DNA from: Cenococcum geophilum 1.58 | Lineage: Eukaryota > Ascomycota > Dothideomycetes > Gloniales > Gloniaceae | Direction: 5' to 3' | NCBI GenBank assembly: GCA_001692895.1 | Contig: KV748263.1 | Location: 186,001 to 250,000 of the forward strand | Length of the DNA: 64,000 nucleotides | Shown here: positions 1 to 12,475 of the stretch, piece by piece | Numbering within the stretch: the first letter of the stretch is position 1 | Layout of the letters: each line of letters starts with the position of its first letter | Program-made: the position numbers and the translations under genes | Notes under the pieces: model-generated | The model's database searches: none | The model's input: the letters and a program-made list of their open reading frames with translations, nothing else | Told to the model about the DNA's origin: nothing

Positions 1-640
1 AGACTCCTTAGTAATTAATGTCTATTTTACTACGCTTTAAATATAATATTATATAATCCTCTACCAGCGTTATATTATTTCTAGTATATTTTATAGTAGA
101 GAAGGTATAGCTATCTTTCTAAGCCTTAGTGTAGGTAATCTCGCCTAAATAAAGGAATCCCGTAAAGGCCGTGGTGACGGCAGCGTTAAAGTTAAAATCC
201 TTAACGGATTAGGCATTTGGGGTAACCAATTAGGTAAGAATGTTTTTAGTAATTAGTAATCTTTTAGCCGTAGTAGAGGGATTTATAGATATTATACTAT
301 CTAGGATCCTCTTAATAATAGGATTATTAAAGACGGAGGTATTATAATTAGCGTTAATATAATAGGATTAAATTGCGGAGACATAGGCTTTAATTATAGT
401 AGGCTTAATACAGCTTATTCCTAAACTAGCATTACCAAAGATCTATTAGGTAATTCATTCTCCTAAGTAGTAGAGGGGCGCTAGGTACTTTACCGCTCTA
501 TAAAAGTTATAGTAGCCCTCCTAACTCTTAATTACGGGATAGTATAAATCTCTTATTCTATCGGAGAGGCCGTACTACAATAGTTGGCCAAAGCATTCTA
601 AGGGGGCTTTTACCTTAATCCAGAAATTAGGTAAGGGGTC
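1..640 (-). pseudogene. Tyrosine recombinase domain of the DIRS-like element (partial)
   Basis: Near 110-175 the minus-strand frame reads AFTGFLYLGEITYTKA, followed towards the edge by LVEDYIILYLKRSKIDINY. This matches the 'FLRxGE ... LxRSKTD' core of YR recombinases found in DIRS, Ngaro and Crypton elements, which catalyse strand exchange through a tyrosine nucleophile. The C-terminal part with the Arg-His-Arg-Tyr catalytic residues would lie beyond the window. The domain follows the RNase H, the normal order in DIRS-like elements. Stops interrupt the upstream part (200-640), where the N-terminal half is barely readable. Confidence 0.72.
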
Positions 641-699
641 TTTAAGAGGAACTAGGTCTCCTATTTTAGCGTTAGATTAAATATAATAAAGAAGCGTAT

Positions 700-2110
700 A
701 GTAACAGTAAATTAGAAGTATCCTAATACGGGTATAGTAATAACACCTTATTGTGATTAAAATAAGATAGAGTATTAGCTAGCCTATTTTCTATAGAGGA
801 AACCTACTCTATATAAAGCGTAATATTATAGGCTGCGGCTAGTTAGAGGATCTTATAGAGCGGGTAATTACCTAGTCCTTTTACTACCGTATTCTAAAAT
901 TCTAAAAGTACTACTATATTATCTATATAGATATAGACTAAGCTATACTCCTACCGCGTTGCCTAAAGCTAAAACAAGGTCATAATTACTTAGACCTCCC
1001 ACTTATTAATTAGGGCAAGGTGGTATTCTATATTAGGGTAGCAGCTTAAAGAATTATTTTAGGGTAGAGATACCAAATAGGGCGGCCATGTTGTCCCTTA
1101 AGAATCCTTAAGGAAGAAGAAGGCCCTATAACTAAGAATCCTAAATACGTCTAAGAAGAGATGGAATTATTTTTAATCCGTATTATTAAAGAAAAGGATA
1201 CCATTTAAAAGGGTAAGAGTATCCCTCTACCATAACAAGTCTTGGCGAAGTTTAGCTATTAGCCGTTAGTAAGGATAACTACCTACCTTTATAAAAGTAG
1301 AGATAAACTCCTAAATAGAGCGGTTATATAAATACCTAAGCCTAATTACCTAGGCGCTCTAAGCGAGTTTACTAGTTAGTTTTTAACTCTAAACTAGCAT
1401 TAGGGATCTACTACTTAACGCTTTATTAATCTCCTTAATTATAGTGGCCTGTTTTAAAGGAGAAAGACATAGCTTAGACTTTAAAGTATCTATAATATAA
1501 CCTAGGACTTTAGCCGTAGTGCCTTTAATATTCTTTAATTCGTTTTATAGGATGCCTAATTTATTACTTAATTAGTTATACACACTAAGCAATTAAGGGA
1601 GGATAGAAGCGTTAGAGAGTATAAAGATAAAGTTATCTAAATAGTGCTTTAAGGCGGTATTTAGGATATATTAGATAAGTATCTAATAAAATCCCTTTGT
1701 AAAAAGATTAAATAAAAAGGATGCAGTTTAAAGGCTAAATAAGAGGCAACGTTTAAAATATACTACACCCTTCTAGGAGAACCCTATAAGGCGTTAAGCT
1801 TTAATAGAAAGTGGGATATTCTAAAAGGCGTCCTTAATATCCCTCTTAATAATTATATAACTACGGCCTATATATATAATATATTAGAGAACCTAATCGA
1901 CTATTAAATATTATAGTGTGGCGAATGCTATAGGGATTAAGTCGTTAACAGATTAGCTAGATAGTGAGGATAAGTTATAAATATAGCGCCATCCCCTATC
2001 CGCTTTAGGTACTAAACCTAGCGGTAAGGATATAACGGGAGATATTACTATTATAATCCTACCTATATCTAGATCGGCGCTAATCTTCTTTAAGATTAGG
2101 ACCGTATTTG
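700..2110 (-). pseudogene. Reverse transcriptase-RNase H of the DIRS-like element
   Basis: Minus-strand motifs in order: LPLGLVPKADRGWRYI (2,028-1,980), a run equivalent to 'HxLS..GxSVNDxIP' (about 1,970-1,920), KRDIKDAF (1,847-1,824), LIGFSxKGVVYF (about 1,780), and HYLDNF (1,646-1,629), which is the RT catalytic box with its second Asp changed to Asn, as G-to-A RIP would do. VLGYIIDTLKSKLCLSP (about 1,510-1,460) starts the connection region. RNase H follows with IYIDN near 935-918 and LANTLSYFNH at 784-753, resembling the usual 'LADALSR' end. The residue pattern is that of the DIRS/Ngaro RT clade rather than Gypsy or Copia. About one codon in fifteen is TAA or TAG. Confidence 0.8.
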
Positions 2111-2239
2111 CGGCTATTAAGGCTTAGTTTTTCTAGGAGAGGAGCTTAATTTTTAGGTCTACCCTAATCTGGCATCCGAACTTTAAGATACCAATAATAT
2201 TATATTAAAGGTTGCCAGGGTATAAGGATAGATAACGCC

Positions 2240-3500
2240 CCCACGCTTAAATAATTAAGGGGGAGGAAGAGTTTTATAGAGGAAAGGAGGGCAGGAAGAC
2301 TAGAAATAATAGTATAGTATTTAGCCTACCCGTACTATAAGGGTAGAGCACAGTTTTAGCGGAGTGTAGGTATAGCTTAATAAAATTCTCTTCCTCCTTT
2401 TCCTTTTCCTTATTAACACTTTCCTTTAGTAATTACTACTTACAATTTCTTATAGTATATAGGCTACCGCACTTGCTATAGGTATATAGGAACTTGCAAT
2501 CCTTACCTAGGTTATACTTCCCTCTATTAAAGCTATAATAGGTCCTTAAGATATTAGTGCTTACTCGCGCGCGTTTTAAGATAAATGCGGATTTATAAGT
2601 ACTAGGATTATAATAAATATCTAAGAAGTTACTAGAGATCTTCTAGTTAGCTAGCTCTAACTAGTTCTTTTAAATAACTATAAAGGGGTGCTCTAAGGCT
2701 ATAGTTATTAAGGGAGCAATTTAGTAGGTGGTAGATAGCTAGATAACTTAATTATAGAAGGTAAGTATTTAGGGAATAAGATTTACCGAAAGATTCTTAT
2801 ATATAACAATTAAAATTATTATATAGTTAAGGAAGCCCTCCACCCACACTTTAACAGATAGGTAGTCCTTTATTATCCCTTCTTTTAGTCTTATAGAAAG
2901 GACGCTATTAATAATAAGGATATTATTCTAAGGCTTAAACCAGAGCTAGTGTATCTAAAGGCGAGAGAGGTTATTAGGCAAGAAAGTACCTTAAAATACC
3001 TTAAGTATCTCTTTATTTAGGACGCTAGGGAGGAGGGTATTTAGGATATTGGCTATAGATGGGAGCAACTTACCTAGTTTATTAATTAGGGTTAAGAATA
3101 ACACTACCGTAGCTAATCTCGCTATTACCGTAGCGAGGCTTAATATATAGAGTTTAGTCGCCCAATCTTCCTATTCTTTTTAAACGCGTAGTATTTTAGT
3201 ACGGTCCTCCTATTTCTAAAGGAGTCTTATTTTCTAGTCAGTTGCCTAGTTTTTAACCTTCTTTACCTAAGCTCTTCTAATCCTTAGGTCCTCCTTATAT
3301 AGTTACTAGAGCCATTCTTTAGCTTTTTTAGCGGCTAAAGTCTTGCGTTAAGCCGCGGAAAAAGGCGCTATTATAGAGGATAAAGACTATAACGCTGGCG
3401 TATCGCCTAAAGGTATAGGGGAAGGTAAGGGAGACTAGTAGGTAACCTCTAAGGAGTTTAGCTCGTCGAGTGTGTTATTGTTAGTTAAGTTTTTAAGGTT
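2240..3500 (-). pseudogene. Gag-like protein with CCCH and CCHC zinc fingers (DIRS-like ORF1)
   Basis: Around 2,545-2,438 the minus frame reads YSFNRGKYNLGKDCKFLY, then YSKCGSLYTIRNCK. With Cys/His-to-Tyr changes expected from RIP this is a C-x6-C-x5-C-x3-H finger followed by C-x2-C-x3-H-x4-C, a tandem arrangement seen in nucleic-acid-binding proteins of YR retrotransposons. Upstream (about 3,480-3,150) the same direction encodes a Ser/Pro-rich leader and then a Lys/Arg/Glu/Gln-rich, probably coiled-coil stretch containing KKAKEWL. The start codon is not recoverable. The protein lies directly before the RT, as expected for ORF1. Confidence 0.65.
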
Positions 3501-3540
3501 TTTACGGACGATTTATAAAGGTTTAGACGAGTATATAGGT

Positions 3541-5084
3541 CGTTAAGTTATTAACAGCAATAATTAATTATTAGAAATTGAGTAAATAAGGCATTAGCTC
3601 TTAAATAAGACTAATATAGAAAGCAAGCAAGCAAGGCTCAATTTTGTAAATGTTGATGATGTTAGTGTTGCTAAGATGTAGGGGTGCTGCTATAGTGCTC
3701 GCTTAGCTATATAGACATGTCCATAAAGACTACTTAAAAGTATTAGCTGTAGTATAAACTGGAATTACCCTACGGAATCTGTACTATATATTATTAAGGA
3801 CTAAGGGGAGATAAAAAGCCTAGGAGGAACTGAAAAGAGCAGATATAAAAGGGTATATTAAGAGATAGAGCGTTAGAGTATTAATGAGGTTAGTGTTAAT
3901 TATACTACATTTCTGCTGGCGTATTATTATTAAACATAATAAGTTTAGCTTCTTTTGTGGGTAGCCGTGTGCTAAGAGCTAGGGCAGCTATATAAGGAAT
4001 TGCTATTCTACCGCTATTTTGCTTCCATCCGGAACTTAATATATAAATTATTAAGCGCCTCTAGTAGTAGAGTAGGATTCGGTACTACTATTTAAGATTT
4101 CACTACTGCGAACCACCGCGGCATATAAGTAGGTAATAGACTTAGATTTCTTAAAGAACACGATTTTAACGTCAGGACAATATAGCGCCTTAGCCTAGGC
4201 TGTAAAATATTAGTACTGTATATTTAGAAGCTAGGGTAGGATATAAACATAATACTATTGCAAATATTACTCTATTATTGTACTCCGGCCTAGTTAAGCT
4301 AGGTTAAGTAACTAATATTAGATAAAGGAGGTAAGGAGCTAATATATTAACAAAAAATAATATTAGTATAATGGTGGTTACGATGCCCTAGCGAATCCCA
4401 AACTGTATAGACCCTATAACTTATTTATGGTATAATAGGAGTAGGTATACGGAACGCTGCCCTTATATCTGCGGATAGATACAGTAATATGGCGTATATT
4501 AATATTATAGGATGTTTTATAATAGCTAATTACTTCTTAGAATATTAAGGCTATAGAACGCTAAATATATAGCCCTATTAGGCATAGATATCCTATAACT
4601 AGTAGGGAGTATAAAGGTTAGGGATTAAATAGGCGATAGGGGTGTATAAGGTCGTGGGTAAGAAGGTACGGGATGTTTATAGGTGTTAGTAGGAGTAGAA
4701 AGGTATGGGATATACAGCTGCTTGCCTTTAATTGCTTTTAGGTTTAGGTATTAATTCTAAAGGTCTTTTAGTGGTCTATTTATGCATTAGTTAGTAAACT
4801 ATAGCTAAATACGGCTGTATATATATTTAGTTAGATGCTGCTATAACGAAGACTGTTATAGGTGGCTAAATACGCTAATTATATCAATTTTTAAAGTAAT
4901 AGGGCGCCATAAACGAATTAAAGGCGGGAAGAGAGTAAGCGGATTGGAAGTAAGCGTTGTGCGTATATATTAACGGCCTGTTGTAGTACGGTAAGACGGC
5001 TAGGAGGCTTAGCGGCGTGTCTTATATGCAAAACTGCAATTACCTGTAGCATTTTCACCGGAATTTATGGCACTACTTCTTGTT
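3541..5084. other. Unassigned AT-rich stretch
   Basis: I find no recognisable motif, RNA or terminal repeat. Stops are dense in all frames. Short patches with more CA/TG (about 3,640-3,720 and 4,900-5,060) look less mutated than their surroundings. Confidence 0.4.
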
Positions 5085-6015
5085 TCTAAATAAGATGGAC
5101 TTAAAATAAGCTTTGGATAGTCCTCCTTATACTGCCAAGCCTTCTAACCACCTCTAATACGGCAGAAAAAAAATATTCTGTTATGACTTCTGCCCCTCTA
5201 TCTTACCCCGTAATTAACGCTTTTACGTATTATATAACGGCAGATCCTAAAGTAGAAAAGCCGCCCTTTCCTATAATATATTACCGGAATTACCGCTAGA
5301 GTATATTTAAATCTATATTAAAGAAAGAGATTTTAATATATTAGTAGTAGATTTGTGTAATATAATAGAACTAGATAATTTTAAGTAAACCATATTGTTA
5401 GAAGCTACTAAAGTATTATAAGAACTAGGGGAGTAAGTAAAAGCAGCGCTAGACTAGTATAAACTAGGGGATAACCTATACGGATATTCTTTAAAGAATA
5501 TATAGCCGACGCTTAATACTCTTTATATAAAACTAGTGTATTCCAAAAGCTCTTTATCTAAAAGAATTTACTTATTTATACTAGGGTGTACCTATAATTA
5601 GAAATATAGAAATAAGGGTCGTCTAAATTACTGGCGAACATCCTGTGCCGGTCTATAGCGATAGCACTATTTATATATATCCTCTCTATAGTAAGGCTCT
5701 AGTAATTTCTAGGAAAGCCATAGCTATTAGTAACTTCATTATTGCTAGCCGTAAAACCCTAGCCCTTATTAAACCCCTACTAGATATTCTGTATTATTAT
5801 ACTATTTAAATGGAAATCTTAGTAAATATGGTATGGACCCTATATTTATGGGAAGGGTATTTTAGGTATTAGGCTATAGAAGGGTATTAAAGTTAACTGG
5901 CGAACTTAAAGGGAACGGTAAAGAATTAAGGTTAATAGGGGTTATAACTAAAGCGCTATATATGTTAGCTATGGGGTTTATTTATTAGTATAATCTTTTA
6001 AACTTCTAATATATA
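5085..6015 (+). pseudogene. Decayed protein-coding frame, identity unknown
   Basis: One plus-strand frame stays readable for about 300 codons with stops almost only TAA/TAG. Segments include YGRKKIFCYDFCPSILP near 5,150, ERDFNILVVDLCNIIELDNF near 5,330-5,390, LYIKLVYSKSSLSKRIYLFI near 5,520-5,580, and GELKGNGKELRLIGVITKAL near 5,900-5,960. Amino-acid use is protein-like, with alternating hydrophobic and charged residues. I do not recognise the family. It could be a captured host gene or an unclassified transposon protein; RIP implies that it was once present in more than one copy. Confidence 0.35.
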
Positions 6016-7190
6016 GACTACACTTACGGCCTAAGTAATAACCGCCGTCTACTTCCGCCGATGGAGGCTTGTCTCTAAGAGTACTTAATAGCAAACTTAT
6101 ATTATTAAGTTTGTTTATCCTAAAATTAAAAAATTGGCTAACTAAGTAGATTCCCTTATAATTAGCCTGCGGTTCTACGCTATTAGGAGGCGGCGTAGCT
6201 TAGAATTATAGGCTGTTTTCTCTAAAAGGTGGAGTAGGGTAGTATAGCGATTTTAGAGACTGTCTATTATTGCTAGTATTACTATTAGGGTGCTAAGAAG
6301 GATTCCTGTCTATAATAAAAGTAGGTTAGTTAAGGATATCTATTATTTTTTTAGACTTATTATAGCCTAAATCTTTTATAGTCTGTTTACAATCTGCCGG
6401 TTAATTATACACTAGAATTGTTAGCCGGTAAGTACGTAAGAATTAAAATATATACCCGTTGCAGTATTAGGCGGACTAATTTATTCCACACCTAGTATGT
6501 TTTCCTATTAAATCTATTCTAGTAGATGCATATATTTATTTTCTTTTACTTAGCCTATAAGACCCGTTAAGGCGCTATCAATACGTCTAAAGAGTGTAGT
6601 TATATATGGGTTGCGGAATATATTAACCCTAGTATAAGTATTGGTGTTTAGCTCCAAATTTAGAAGTTTAAGGGTAGTCGTAATATCGGAGTAACTGTAA
6701 GCAAGTTAGTCTTATAGTGGCTTAAGCAGCGTATAACTTACTCTATATTAAGGTCCTGGCCTATTAGTAGAACTAGATTAAATACTATAAAATTATTAAT
6801 GGTGTTAAGGTTATTTAATACCTCATTATACAGCAATAACTTTACCACCCCATTTACTACCTTGTTTCGCCTACTACTGTCCCAATTAGCGACTATACTT
6901 AGAGAGAAATTCGTCACTACTATAGGTTAATAATGCTTCTTTAAAGTTAAAGGGCTTAGTACTAACCTATAAGAGTAGAGTATATAAGAGTTGCTTTTTA
7001 GCGCCGCGTTAGGAGCAGTGTATTAATAATTAAATTAACTATCTAAGCCATAACACGCTAATAATAAGGCTGGCCTATAGGTAAGTCTAATAAGTTTAAA
7101 TTAAGCGGAGGAAATAAATAAGCACTTAAATTAGCTAAATTAACTAAATACGCGCAAGCCGCTATAAAACGTATAAACTATACTAGCTTC
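6016..7190. other. Stop-rich stretch, possible continuation of the upstream plus-strand frame
   Basis: A plus-strand frame with basic, aliphatic-rich residues can be followed to roughly 6,900, but stops and possible frameshifts make it unreliable. No motif, tRNA or repeat end was found. Confidence 0.25.
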
Positions 7191-7194
7191 TTAA

Positions 7195-7600
7195 TTTCCT
7201 TCTTTATTTCCTTCTTTAACTAATACGCTTAAATAAAAAGTAAATCCCTATATTCTCTCGCTGTTATCTTTCTCGGTATATCTTTAAGCATCATTACTAG
7301 GTTTATATTTATAAATATCTCTTAAATTTCTTAATAGACCTTTTCTATAAATATATTAATCTAAGCCTTATTACCTTCTAAGATATTTAGGCGCAACTAT
7401 ATCTCTAAAACCCCGGCAGCGCTTTTTTAGATCCTCCGCGCCTGCTTCTATAACACTAATAGAGAATAATTTTTCCCAAATATTTAGTTCGTTTTTTTTA
7501 TAACAGCGTCCTAATCGCATTTATTATCGCGAGTTTGCTAATATATAAACCAACTTTCGTCATTTAAACGTCTGCGCTTTCTCGGTTTTAAGGAAGGGTA
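7195..7600 (-). pseudogene. Decayed basic/coiled-coil protein fragment, unknown
   Basis: The minus strand reads KPRKRRRLNDESWFIY from about 7,600, then a Lys/Glu/Gln-rich segment with IFGKNYSLLVL and ending near KDIPRKITAREYRDLLFI. Stops are TAA/TAG at places where Gln or Trp codons would fit. The basic N-terminal cluster looks like a nuclear-localisation or DNA-binding patch and the remainder like a coiled coil. No family is recognised and no catalytic motif is visible. It may be part of a larger dead protein whose remainder is unreadable. Confidence 0.3.
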
Positions 7601-9051
7601 GGCATTAGCGTTAGTATAGGGTTTAAGTACCCTAGCACCTAGGTTTAACAGATAAGATTACTAGCGTTTACTTTAGGCACTAATGCTTAAGGAACCCTAT
7701 ATAGAATGCGGCTCCAGTTATAAACTATCCCTAAAATATTGCTTATAAAAACTCTCAATAGGCTTAAGCTACCCCTAAGGTAGCCCAACCGTTATATAAC
7801 GACACGATTCTAAAAGCGGAGAACTCGTAAGATTGCAGCTGTATAAAAAATCCCAACTATAGTAAAAGTTCCTAAGTAAGTAACTACGGGCAGCTTCGTA
7901 GACTTGCTTTCTTGCGACGGTTAGGTCTACACATTAGTAATAAATAGTATAGTTATAATACAAACTTGGGAATTTCTGCCTAGGGAAATGTGGTATTTTA
8001 AATAGCGCGGCTACTATTTTAATGGTAACGTAATGCTAGCTAAAGGTAATTTATAGAGGATCTAACTAAACACCTTTATTAAGAGGCAATATTGCTACTA
8101 CGTAACTTGGTTAACATGCATTAAGTTAGGTTTATCTACTTTAAGAGCCGTCCGTTTTGGGCTAAGCTTAGTTACTTTCCAAATTTTAAAAGATTTGGAA
8201 AGTGACTAAGCTTAGCCTAAAACGAATATTACATCCTAGTCTTTAGAACGCCACTTATATTCCCCTAGTAGGACGCCGCACGCCTTTAAGCCTTTGGCGA
8301 TTAAGATCCCCTATAAGAGGGTTCCGGCTTATAAACGCAAAGCTCTATAACTAGATACTTAGAATTAATTATTTAATCCCTAAGATACCAAGTCTATTAT
8401 AGTTTTACCTTTACGGCAGCTTTAAGAAAAGGAAAGAGATGCTTATTATTATTGTAAAGCTAACTTAGGTTTCTAAGACGGCATATCTTTTAGATATATT
8501 TAAATCGAAAGGCGTAATAAGGAGAGGACTAGGATATATAAACTGGCTTTGCCTAATTTAAATAAATATATATATTTACCTTCTATACACTCTATTCCCT
8601 CTTAGGCTTTTCTATACAGCATTTACTAACTATATTTATGCTTTTATTGCCTTAAGGTCTTACTGATTATCCGTTTACTGCAGTAACCCTAACCTTTTTT
8701 ACCTCGCTTTTACTATTTGTTGATCTATGCTAGCTCAACTATGTCCTTCCTTACTATTCTTTCTACTATTATTTATATGGTTACGATTATTACATACTTA
8801 GCTATGTAGATTATCCCTTAACCCATTAACTTAAGTATATAGGTTATTGATAAGAGCCTACTAATTAGATTAATAGGATTTGGTAGCTGTGCTTAGGAAT
8901 ACTTAGTATTCGCGTATAGGCCTTCCCCTTTACTTACCCTAATAGGTTAAGGGATAACTCGGAAACCTCTTTCTAATTTTAAAAAATGGCCTTGCTAGAT
9001 AACTAAATTTACTCTTGCGGTTTATTCTTCCGTACTTACCTTAGCAAGCAT
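7601..9051. other. Unassigned AT-rich stretch
   Basis: Apart from the 72-bp hairpin at 8,153-8,224 I see no gene, RNA or element end here. All frames are stop-rich. Confidence 0.35.
8153..8224. repeat. 72-bp near-perfect hairpin (32-bp arms, 8-bp loop)
   Basis: The left arm 8,153-8,184 and right arm 8,193-8,224 match at 30 of 32 positions when one is reverse-complemented; both differences are transitions. The arms contain CTAAGCTTAG. A short foldback MITE or a relic of element termini are both possible. Surrounding target-site duplication is not obvious. Confidence 0.8.
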
Positions 9052-9109
9052 AGACGTAATTTTAGCTGGCGTGGATATTCTTTATAGGCGCGCCGCTAAA
9101 ATCACGTCT
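9052..9109. repeat. 58-bp foldback, family member 1
   Basis: The ends AGACGTAATTTTAGC (9,052-9,066) and GCTAAAATCACGTCT (9,095-9,109) form inverted arms with one transition. A related copy lies in opposite orientation at 18,128-18,190, and both share an adjoining CTTGCTAAGGTAAG, which suggests a dispersed family. Confidence 0.55.
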
Positions 9110-9689
9110 AAGACCCTGTTAAGACTTATTGAACTTATTATTAATATCTAAGCTGCGGACGGTGCGGATATTTAAATTATTTAACTATAATACGTGAGAT
9201 CGCTTTTAAAAGTTTATTAATTATACACTGGAACATAGGCTTTTGGATAAAGTAATTAATTCTATTTAAGTTTAAAAACGCATTATTAAGGTAATTATCG
9301 CCAGTTCTATAAACTATAGGTAGAAGGAGACAGTACTTTTCCATCCTATATTTTTGGAAAATAAATATAAGGTCTACGTGCTACTTGGGGTTAGTTTGCT
9401 ACCTTATTAGGGTCGTTTACTACCTCGTTATTATTTGCTACTGTATAGCCATTTATTACTTCGCGGTTACTAAACTGTATAAATAGGAGAACGTTAATTC
9501 TCTATTTCCGGGTATAATATTATAGGGATAGATAAAACCTAAGAGAAGATAGTAACGATGTGTTCTGGAATTATAAAAGTTTAGTAATTTAAAATAAGAA
9601 AAGGTGAAATTAAGGTAGAGTTAGCCTAAGAAAGTTTACCTAAAAATATATTAAAATGTAATTTTTTAAGTAGTAAGCTAATGCTTAAG
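9110..9689. other. Unassigned AT-rich stretch
   Basis: No gene, RNA or repeat boundary is recognised; stops occur in every frame. Confidence 0.3.
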
Positions 9690-9709
9690 GGTAAAAAGTT
9701 TAATAGCAA

Positions 9710-9938
9710 GCTATATGTAAGCCTTATTACGCTAATTAAGCGAGATCCTAAGATTAAAGGTAACCTATAACCGTATGCCTAGTATTATAGTCCCTAAGAG
9801 GAAGTGAAAAGCCTAACAGTAAAGCTATATATATGCCTTATTATGCCAATTAGCGAGATCCTAAAATTGAAGGTAATCCTCTTTATATTAATTAGCCAAG
9901 ATCCCGAAATTAAGGGTGATCTATATATTAAGAAACAC
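9710..9938 (+). repeat. Left cluster of subterminal repeats (3 copies)
   Basis: Three diverged copies start near 9,710, 9,822 and 9,881; the first two match for about 55 bp with transition differences, and the third is shorter. Confidence 0.65.
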
Positions 9939-12317
9939 GTATTTGCTATGTTTAACGGCTAGGAAGTATAACAGGATATTAGATTAGTATAATTGGTACG
10001 CGAAGATAATCTATAGATATTTAGGTAGGCTAAGATTACTTAATCTTAGACCTTACCTCTATGTCTATATAAGTCTCTTTAGCTAGCCACCTAATTAACT
10101 ATTAATATTAAAACCTAACTTTACCAGATTAAGTAGCTTTAAAGCTCCATAACTATAATATTAAAGAGGTCGTAGCTTAGGGAACGTCTAGCTTATTACA
10201 CCCCCTAAAAAAAATAGATACTGGTAGATATAGCACCTTAATAAACCAATATATCCTTAAATGGATTGTAATTTCTATTATAATAGATAGAAGTATAGAG
10301 TTTATTAATATATTAATCCGATTACCCGTAAGGCTATATTCTATAGCTACGCCTTACTTTATAGGGATTTATTAGGCAAGCAATAGTTATATTAAAGAAG
10401 TCCCCTACCTGCCCTTTCTATTATGCTTCTTAGCCCATAGGTTGTATTTTTATTAAATATTAGATTATAGGACTAATGGTAGGCAGGAAAACGTTTAATA
10501 GGCTATCTTACCGTCCGTTATTTTGAAGATTAGTAAATTGCTAGAACGAAATATAAAGCCGACCCAGTAGAATAGGTTTACGGAGCCTATACGCGCTAAT
10601 AATAATATAAAAATATTCGCCCTAAACGCTATAGATATCGCCTTTTAATATATTTTTCCCCGGATAGATAAGGCAGTAAGAAGGTATGCGTCTAGTAAAG
10701 TTATAAAAGAATTAAGTATAGAACAATCTAAGCTGCTTAGGTTTGTATATAACTCTATCTATAATATACCTTTAGAGTTTGTTTCAAATTTAGAAAAGGT
10801 TGAGATAGAGCGAAAAATACTTTAATATATTTATTCTCCAACTCCACCAGATAATAGAATACGCTTTAATGACTAGAAGGAATTATAGGTAAGTCTAAAA
10901 GCCTTGTCCCTTTTAATTGCTAATAAATATTAAGCTAATATTATATGGCTATATACGTAGATATAGAAGTATTTAGATAATAAATGCGTAATAGGGTAGC
11001 GCGCTAAATAGAGCACTAAAAAGGATAAATATAGATATTGTAGATAAACCGGTCCGCCGAGTATAGCAGTATTTTTAGACTAATCCTTTACACAATATGG
11101 GTCCCTCCAATATTAAAGACTTGTTATATTTTAATCAGTTGCTCCTAGATATAAAAAAGGACTAAAAAGCCTAGCTGGCCTATTTATATAATATATAAGC
11201 ACGCTATTGACTTTTCTAGATATTAACTAACATTAGCCTTTAGAAATAAGAAGAAGATGTTTTAGATAATCGCGATTTAAATGGGTCTCTCCTGGCAAGC
11301 TGTAGAATTAAAGCATTAGATACTTAGATAAGAAGGTATAAATATGGCTACTAGCCTCTCTACTATGCTGGTAGTCTCCTAGTAAGACCTCCTAGGCTAC
11401 TTTTCCCCTACTCCTATTCACCTAGATAACTAAGTAATACGCTTAAATACTCTAGGGTCGCAGCTGCCTATATAAATATCTGGTCTTTTTCTTCCTGGGA
11501 GTTACTAGTGCTTATACGCAGGTTTTGTGCTATTTAGAAATGGTTAGAACCTATTGTTTATAGGATATATACTATAAAATCTATACTTAGATTGCAAATA
11601 CAAATTTAAAGAGTATAATTACTTAGGGCACTGTAATGTAGTACTCTAAATATAAGGGGTATGTAATTTCCGAAGCTATTTTATTGCATTTAATGTAGAA
11701 GTGCAAAGATAAGTATTAGGGTGATTTATTAGGTTTTGGATATTTAGGCTTAATTATATTAAAATTTAATATCTCCTTCCTATACTCTATAGTACTGTTT
11801 ATACGCGCCCGTTTTAGGCCCGTTGGCTAAGGAAATTGCGTTCTAGGCTTCGCTCCCTAATTATAGTGTCCGTATTAGTTTAGGGTAATATATCTTCATT
11901 AATAACGAGTTTATAAAGCCCTCTATAATAAATTTAATGATAGCTAGATAGGCTAGGGTGGCAAGCTATAATGTATTATAAAGGGCTAAATTTTAATAAA
12001 ATATAGAGTCCGCTATGTTTAAGAAATCTAAAGGCTAGAAATACTAATAAAGGCAGATACTAAGGAGCAAACCTCGCTATCGCTTGAATTTGGGTGTATA
12101 GAATTGTAGTATTATAGGGCAATTAGCTTAATATTAATAGATTATGTGCTTTTATATATTGCTTTAGAAATCCTAAGAATTCTTTAAGACGCTATGCCCT
12201 ATAAAAGGTTAAGTTAACTTAGTGGTAAAGAAGTAAGTGTTAGCACCCCTTGGCACTTTCTAATAGGCTTATATATGTTTCTAGATTTAGGGGATTTTAA
12301 TTACTATAGCTTTTTTA

Positions 12318-12475
12318 TATAATAGGCTTTGTATAGATAACCCTTGATTTTAGGTTCTTGTATTATTAGTATAATATAGCTTATAGGACCTTAATACGCG
12401 TTATAACTTTTATATAGATAACCCTTAATTTAGGGATCTCGCTTAATTAGCGCAATAAGGCTTATATACGGCTTG
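12318..12475 (-). repeat. Right cluster of subterminal repeats (2 copies, inverted)
   Basis: The reverse complement of 12,410-12,475 matches the 9,710 copy (TAAGCCTTATTGCGCTAATT against TAAGCCTTATTACGCTAATT). A second partial copy sits at 12,318-12,380. Confidence 0.65.

Larger units (their letters stand above)
1..3540 (-). mobile_element. DIRS-like tyrosine-recombinase retrotransposon, RIP-degraded, cut by the window edge
   Basis: Read on the minus strand, this block holds, in order, a gag-like protein with zinc fingers, a reverse transcriptase, an RNase H and a tyrosine recombinase. This set is characteristic of DIRS/Ngaro-type retrotransposons, which integrate with a recombinase instead of a DDE integrase and generate no target duplication. 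The frames carry many TAA/TAG stops, so the element is dead. Its recombinase runs off the left edge. No terminal repeats could be placed, so the right end near 3,540 is only where coding character fades. Confidence 0.8.

Noticed and set aside
10200..11900. hAT transposase
   Set aside because: Only one weak N-terminal-like stretch was seen; no catalytic or dimerisation motif, so the class was left open.
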